DNA of 14,366 nt from Bacteroidia bacterium. GTDB taxonomy: Bacteria > Bacteroidota > Bacteroidia > Bacteroidales > Azobacteroidaceae. Of the stretch, positions 13,991 to 14,366 are shown one piece after another; position 1 is the first letter of the stretch; every line of letters starts with the position of its first letter. The notes beneath the pieces were generated by a model. It did not search any database and had not been told where the DNA came from. It saw nothing but the letters and a program-made list of their open reading frames with translations. The position numbers were made by a program, and so were the translations under genes. Location of the stretch: positions 1 to 14,366 of the forward strand of contig BNTW01000066.1 of the NCBI GenBank assembly GCA_025996895.1. The letters run 5' to 3'.

Positions 13991-14033
13991 AATATATTTG
14001 CAGTTTTTTTTAAGAAAAGGAGAAAAATAACTT

Positions 14034-14049
14034 TGGCACGCTTCTTGCA
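14034..14049 (+). promoter_or_regulatory. Sigma-54 (RpoN) -24/-12 promoter
   Basis: TGGCAC (14034-14039), 5 bp, TTGCA (14045-14049). All 11 consensus positions match, and the invariant GG (14035-14036) and GC (14047-14048) are separated by exactly 10 bp. The expected start is near 14060. The site points away from glnK, so it is not the glnK promoter. Such an exact site is expected by chance well under once in this window. Confidence 0.75.
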
Positions 14050-14059
14050 ATGATCTGTT

Positions 14060-14187
14060 TCCGTAACAATTTATGATGCGAACATTTTCTAAAAAAGTAC
14101 ATTTTTATGTTGTAAAACAGGTAGAAATATTTGTTTTATTTACACTATCAAACGACTAACTTCCCAAATTAGTTGTTTTTATTTTTT
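14060..14187 (+). ncRNA. Putative sigma-54-driven small RNA or micropeptide transcript
   Basis: The unit is bounded by the sigma-54 promoter and a rightward intrinsic terminator, giving a transcript of roughly 125 nt. The only ORF of note inside is 28 codons (14073-14159, MMRTFSKKVHFYVVKQ…), starting ~13 nt after the predicted start and ending inside the terminator stem. It has no recognisable family and no Shine-Dalgarno sequence. The transcript is divergent from glnK-amtB, so a role in nitrogen control is a reasonable inference but unproven. Either a regulatory RNA or a small protein is possible. Confidence 0.42.
14150..14187 (+). terminator. Rho-independent terminator of the small plus-strand unit
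   Basis: A 10-bp stem, AAACGACTAA (14150-14159) with TTAGTTGTTT (14169-14178), has one G-U pair and a 9-nt loop. It is followed by a T-rich tail (TTATTTTTT). No T tract exists in the opposite direction, so it acts on plus-strand transcripts. The stem is AT-rich. Confidence 0.6.
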
Positions 14188-14232
14188 ATATTATTTATAA
14201 TCAGTTAATTACAAAAATAGAATTTCTATTTT

Positions 14233-14260
14233 AAAAACCTACCCCCTATTAAAAGAGGGT
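14233..14260 (-). terminator. Probable terminator of the right-edge minus-strand gene
   Basis: A 6-bp stem (14241-14246 with 14255-14260, one G-U pair) is followed on the minus strand, after 3 nt, by TTTTT. It begins ~22 nt downstream of the stop codon at 14283-14285. The stem is short, so the call is moderate. Confidence 0.42.
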
Positions 14261-14282
14261 CAATTGGGCTGTTGTGGGGCTT

Positions 14283-14366
14283 TTATTTTTGCCTTTTGAG
14301 CGTTTTTCGTATGTGCGCCCCGACTCGGTTACTGCCCAAAACAAATCCAAATGGCTTGTCAAATGT
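14283..14366 (-). CDS. Unidentified protein, C-terminal 27 residues only
   Basis: A minus-strand frame is open from the right edge to a TAA at 14283-14285. It encodes a tail containing DKPFGFVLGSNRVGAHIRKT and ending in KRQK. The balanced composition and the absence of stops look like coding DNA, unlike the AT-rich intergenic sequence that follows, and a probable terminator lies just downstream. The family is not recognised from this fragment, and no function is proposed. Confidence 0.5.
   Translation of the reverse strand, partial: TFDKPFGFVLGSNRVGAHIRKTLKRQK

Noticed and set aside
1..14366. CRISPR array, prophage or defence cassette
   Set aside because: No regularly spaced repeats, cas-like, integrase or toxin-antitoxin genes were seen; apart from the IS21 end the genes are ordinary chromosomal families.

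Overview
The window reads as a chromosomal segment of a Bacteroidota (Bacteroidales-like) genome with moderate GC. The strongest evidence is a repeated promoter form, TTG - 19/20 bp - TAnnTTTG, which is the -33/-7 consensus of the Bacteroidota primary sigma factor. It occurs upstream of both tRNA genes, metA and glnK, and the -7 box alone occurs before several other genes. Start codons generally lack Shine-Dalgarno sequences. The protein families also fit: a short RsmI-type methylase, acetyl-type MetA and an IS21-type IstB. No genus can be assigned safely.

Layout, left to right. 1-450 is the right end of an IS21-family insertion sequence (tail of istB plus terminal repeats). 513-719 is a minus-strand tRNA-Asp(GTC) unit with promoter and terminator. 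773-1075 (-) is a small FN3-like protein. 1152-3903 (-) holds a metA homologue (probable homoserine O-acetyltransferase) followed 13 bp later by a U32-family RNA-hydroxylation-type protein. A 110-bp divergent region separates metA from a plus-strand PlpD/FplA-type patatin phospholipase with an outer-membrane barrel (4015-6312). tRNA-Arg(ACG) follows at 6382-6455. Next is a two-gene plus-strand unit of a beta-helix surface lipoprotein and a secreted EEP-family phosphohydrolase/nuclease (6617-9151). An RNA-modification block follows: RsmF/NOP2-like m5C methyltransferase (-), RsmI-like 2'-O-methyltransferase (+) and TcdA (-). These genes are packed tail-to-tail with overlapping stop codons and head-to-head with crossing promoters. 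12134-13858 (-) is a nitrogen unit, glnK-amtB. The right edge carries the last codons of an unidentified minus-strand gene.

The functional themes are RNA modification (U32/RlhA-like, RsmF-like, RsmI-like and TcdA, plus two tRNAs), cell-envelope/secreted proteins (patatin-barrel, lipoprotein, EEP) and ammonium uptake with PII control.

The most unusual element is a compact plus-strand transcription unit at about 14034-14187, divergent from glnK-amtB. It has an 11/11 match to the sigma-54 -24/-12 consensus with exact spacing. About 100-125 nt downstream is an intrinsic terminator, and only a 28-codon ORF lies between. This predicts a sigma-54-controlled small RNA or micropeptide beside the PII/ammonium-transporter operon. 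All calls come from reading the sequence; no database search was run.
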